The notes under the pieces are model-generated. The model was not told the DNA's origin. It was given only the letters and a program-made list of their open reading frames with translations, and searched no databases. Below are positions 63,446 to 64,000 of a stretch of DNA of 64,000 bases, in pieces. Positions within the stretch are counted from its first letter, which is position 1. Every line of letters begins with the position of its first letter. Source of the stretch: Kineococcus rhizosphaerae (lineage in GTDB: Bacteria > Actinomycetota > Actinomycetes > Actinomycetales > Kineococcaceae); assembly GCF_003002055.1 (NCBI RefSeq), contig NZ_PVZF01000013.1, forward strand, positions 1 through 64,000, read 5' to 3'. The translations under genes were made by a program, and so were the position numbers.

Positions 63446-64000
63446 GCCAGCTCCGGTCCGGGGTTGTCGACGCCGGGACGTCCGGCGCGGGAGTTCGCGG
63501 GGGAGCCGAACAGCTGGACGACGTCCAGCTCGTCCCGCACGACACCGGCCAGCCGGCGCACGCCTTCGGTGATCCGCTCGGCGGTGGGGAAGCAGTAGGA
63601 CAGTCGCAGCGACTGCCCGCCCGTCCCGTCGGCGTAGAAGGCCCCGCCCGGGACGTACGCGACGCGGCCGGTGACCGCTCGGGGGAGCATCGCCTTGGCG
63701 TCCAGGCCGTCGGGCAGCGTCACCCACACGTAGAACCCGCCCCCGGGGTGGGTCCACGTGGTCTGCGGCAGGTGCGCGGCCAGCGCCGCGAGCATGGCGT
63801 CCCGCCGCTCCCGGTACAGCTCGCGGAAGACCTTGACCTGGCCCTTCCAGTCGTACGTCGACAGGTACTCGGCGATGGCGAACTGGCCGAAGGAGGTCGG
63901 GCACAGGATGGCCGACTCCGAGGCGAGGACGAGCTTGTCCCGGACGGCGTGCGGGGCGACGGCCCAGCCGACGCGGTACCCGGGCGCGAAGGTCTTGGAG
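63442..64000 (-). CDS. PLP-dependent aminotransferase, class I/II, truncated by window edge
   Basis: The C-terminal ~185 residues of an aminotransferase. The visible start of the fragment, SKTFAPGYRVGWAVAP, includes the conserved PLP-binding lysine; PGGGFYVWVTLPDGLDAKAML and GQSLRLSYCFPTAERITEGVRRLA are typical of 2-aminoadipate/aromatic-type enzymes with the substrate-carboxylate Arg in LRLSYC. The N-terminal half lies beyond 64000. Overlap with ddl implies a common operon. Confidence 0.9.
   Translation of the reverse strand, partial: SKTFAPGYRVGWAVAPHAVRDKLVLASESAILCPTSFGQFAIAEYLSTYDWKGQVKVFRELYRERRDAMLAALAAHLPQTTWTHPGGGFYVWVTLPDGLDAKAMLPRAVTGRVAYVPGGAFYADGTGGQSLRLSYCFPTAERITEGVRRLAGVVRDELDVVQLFGSPANSRAGRPGVDNPGPELA

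Overview
The window looks like the replication-origin region of a very G+C-rich actinomycete chromosome. It carries rpmH-rnpA-yidD-yidC-khpB-rsmG-parA-parB on the + strand facing dnaA-dnaN-gnd-recF-DUF721-gyrB-gyrA on the - strand. CrgA, a DUF881 protein, a class E sortase, DUF3566, a DLW-39 peptide and an Rv2629-like protein all point to Actinobacteria. Gene content and style fit Kineosporiales such as Kineococcus, but that genus assignment is inference from memory, not a database match.

Layout. 1-1.2 kb: end of a regulator-like gene and a Nudix hydrolase. 1.2-3.9 kb: a visibly AT-richer island with two overlapping genes, a DUF262 (GmrS-like) protein and a stand-alone RelA/SpoT nucleotide synthetase. 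This is the best candidate here for an undescribed two-gene (defence or toxin-like) system. 4.1-10.1 kb: signalling genes (GAF/PAS/PP2C phosphatase, GAF-GGDEF cyclase, anti-sigma-type ATPase), an unknown gene and an excisionase-type HTH protein. 10.15-16.16 kb: a complete Mrp/Mnh cation/proton antiporter operon in which every junction is a 4-base overlap. 16.2-21.9 kb: small regulators and membrane proteins, an Rv2629/Balon-type ribosome-associated protein, YchJ, and a LacI regulator divergent from a sugar/inositol dehydrogenase with a palindromic operator between them. 21.9-25.5 kb: cell-envelope genes (LCP ligase, sortase E, DUF881, CrgA). 25.6-31.1 kb: a glycosyltransferase-like gene, TetR, rhomboid protease, cyclophilin, a Lys/Ala-rich membrane protein, tRNA-Ala and DLW-39.

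31.1-43.0 kb is an exopolysaccharide locus: glycosyltransferases, a Wzy-like polymerase, a MurJ/MviN-like flippase, a priming sugar transferase, a Wzz/BY-kinase, a low-molecular-weight tyrosine phosphatase and an AAA+ ATPase. It lies between tRNA-Ile and tRNA-Ala/DLW-39, which are usually neighbours in actinobacteria. 43.5-53.2 kb holds tRNA-Ile, DUF3566, gyrA, gyrB, DUF721, recF, gnd and dnaN. The 1.34-kb dnaN-dnaA gap carries a DnaA-box cluster (oriC) plus the wreck of an epoxide-hydrolase gene. 56.6-62.5 kb is the rpmH-to-parB operon, and 62.5-64 kb a ddl/aminotransferase pair that runs off the window.

Chromosome segregation is the second highlight. Seven identical 14-base parS-like sites are present. 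Five lie in frame inside the 5' part of parA, where each encodes Val-Pro-Arg-Glu-Thr, three of them spaced exactly 36 bases apart. The same ParA extension contains 12 tandem Val-Ala-Glu-Pro repeats. Another parS sits at the centre of a 34-base near-perfect palindrome in rsmG. G+C remarks and motif matches are by eye; no alignment or search was run.
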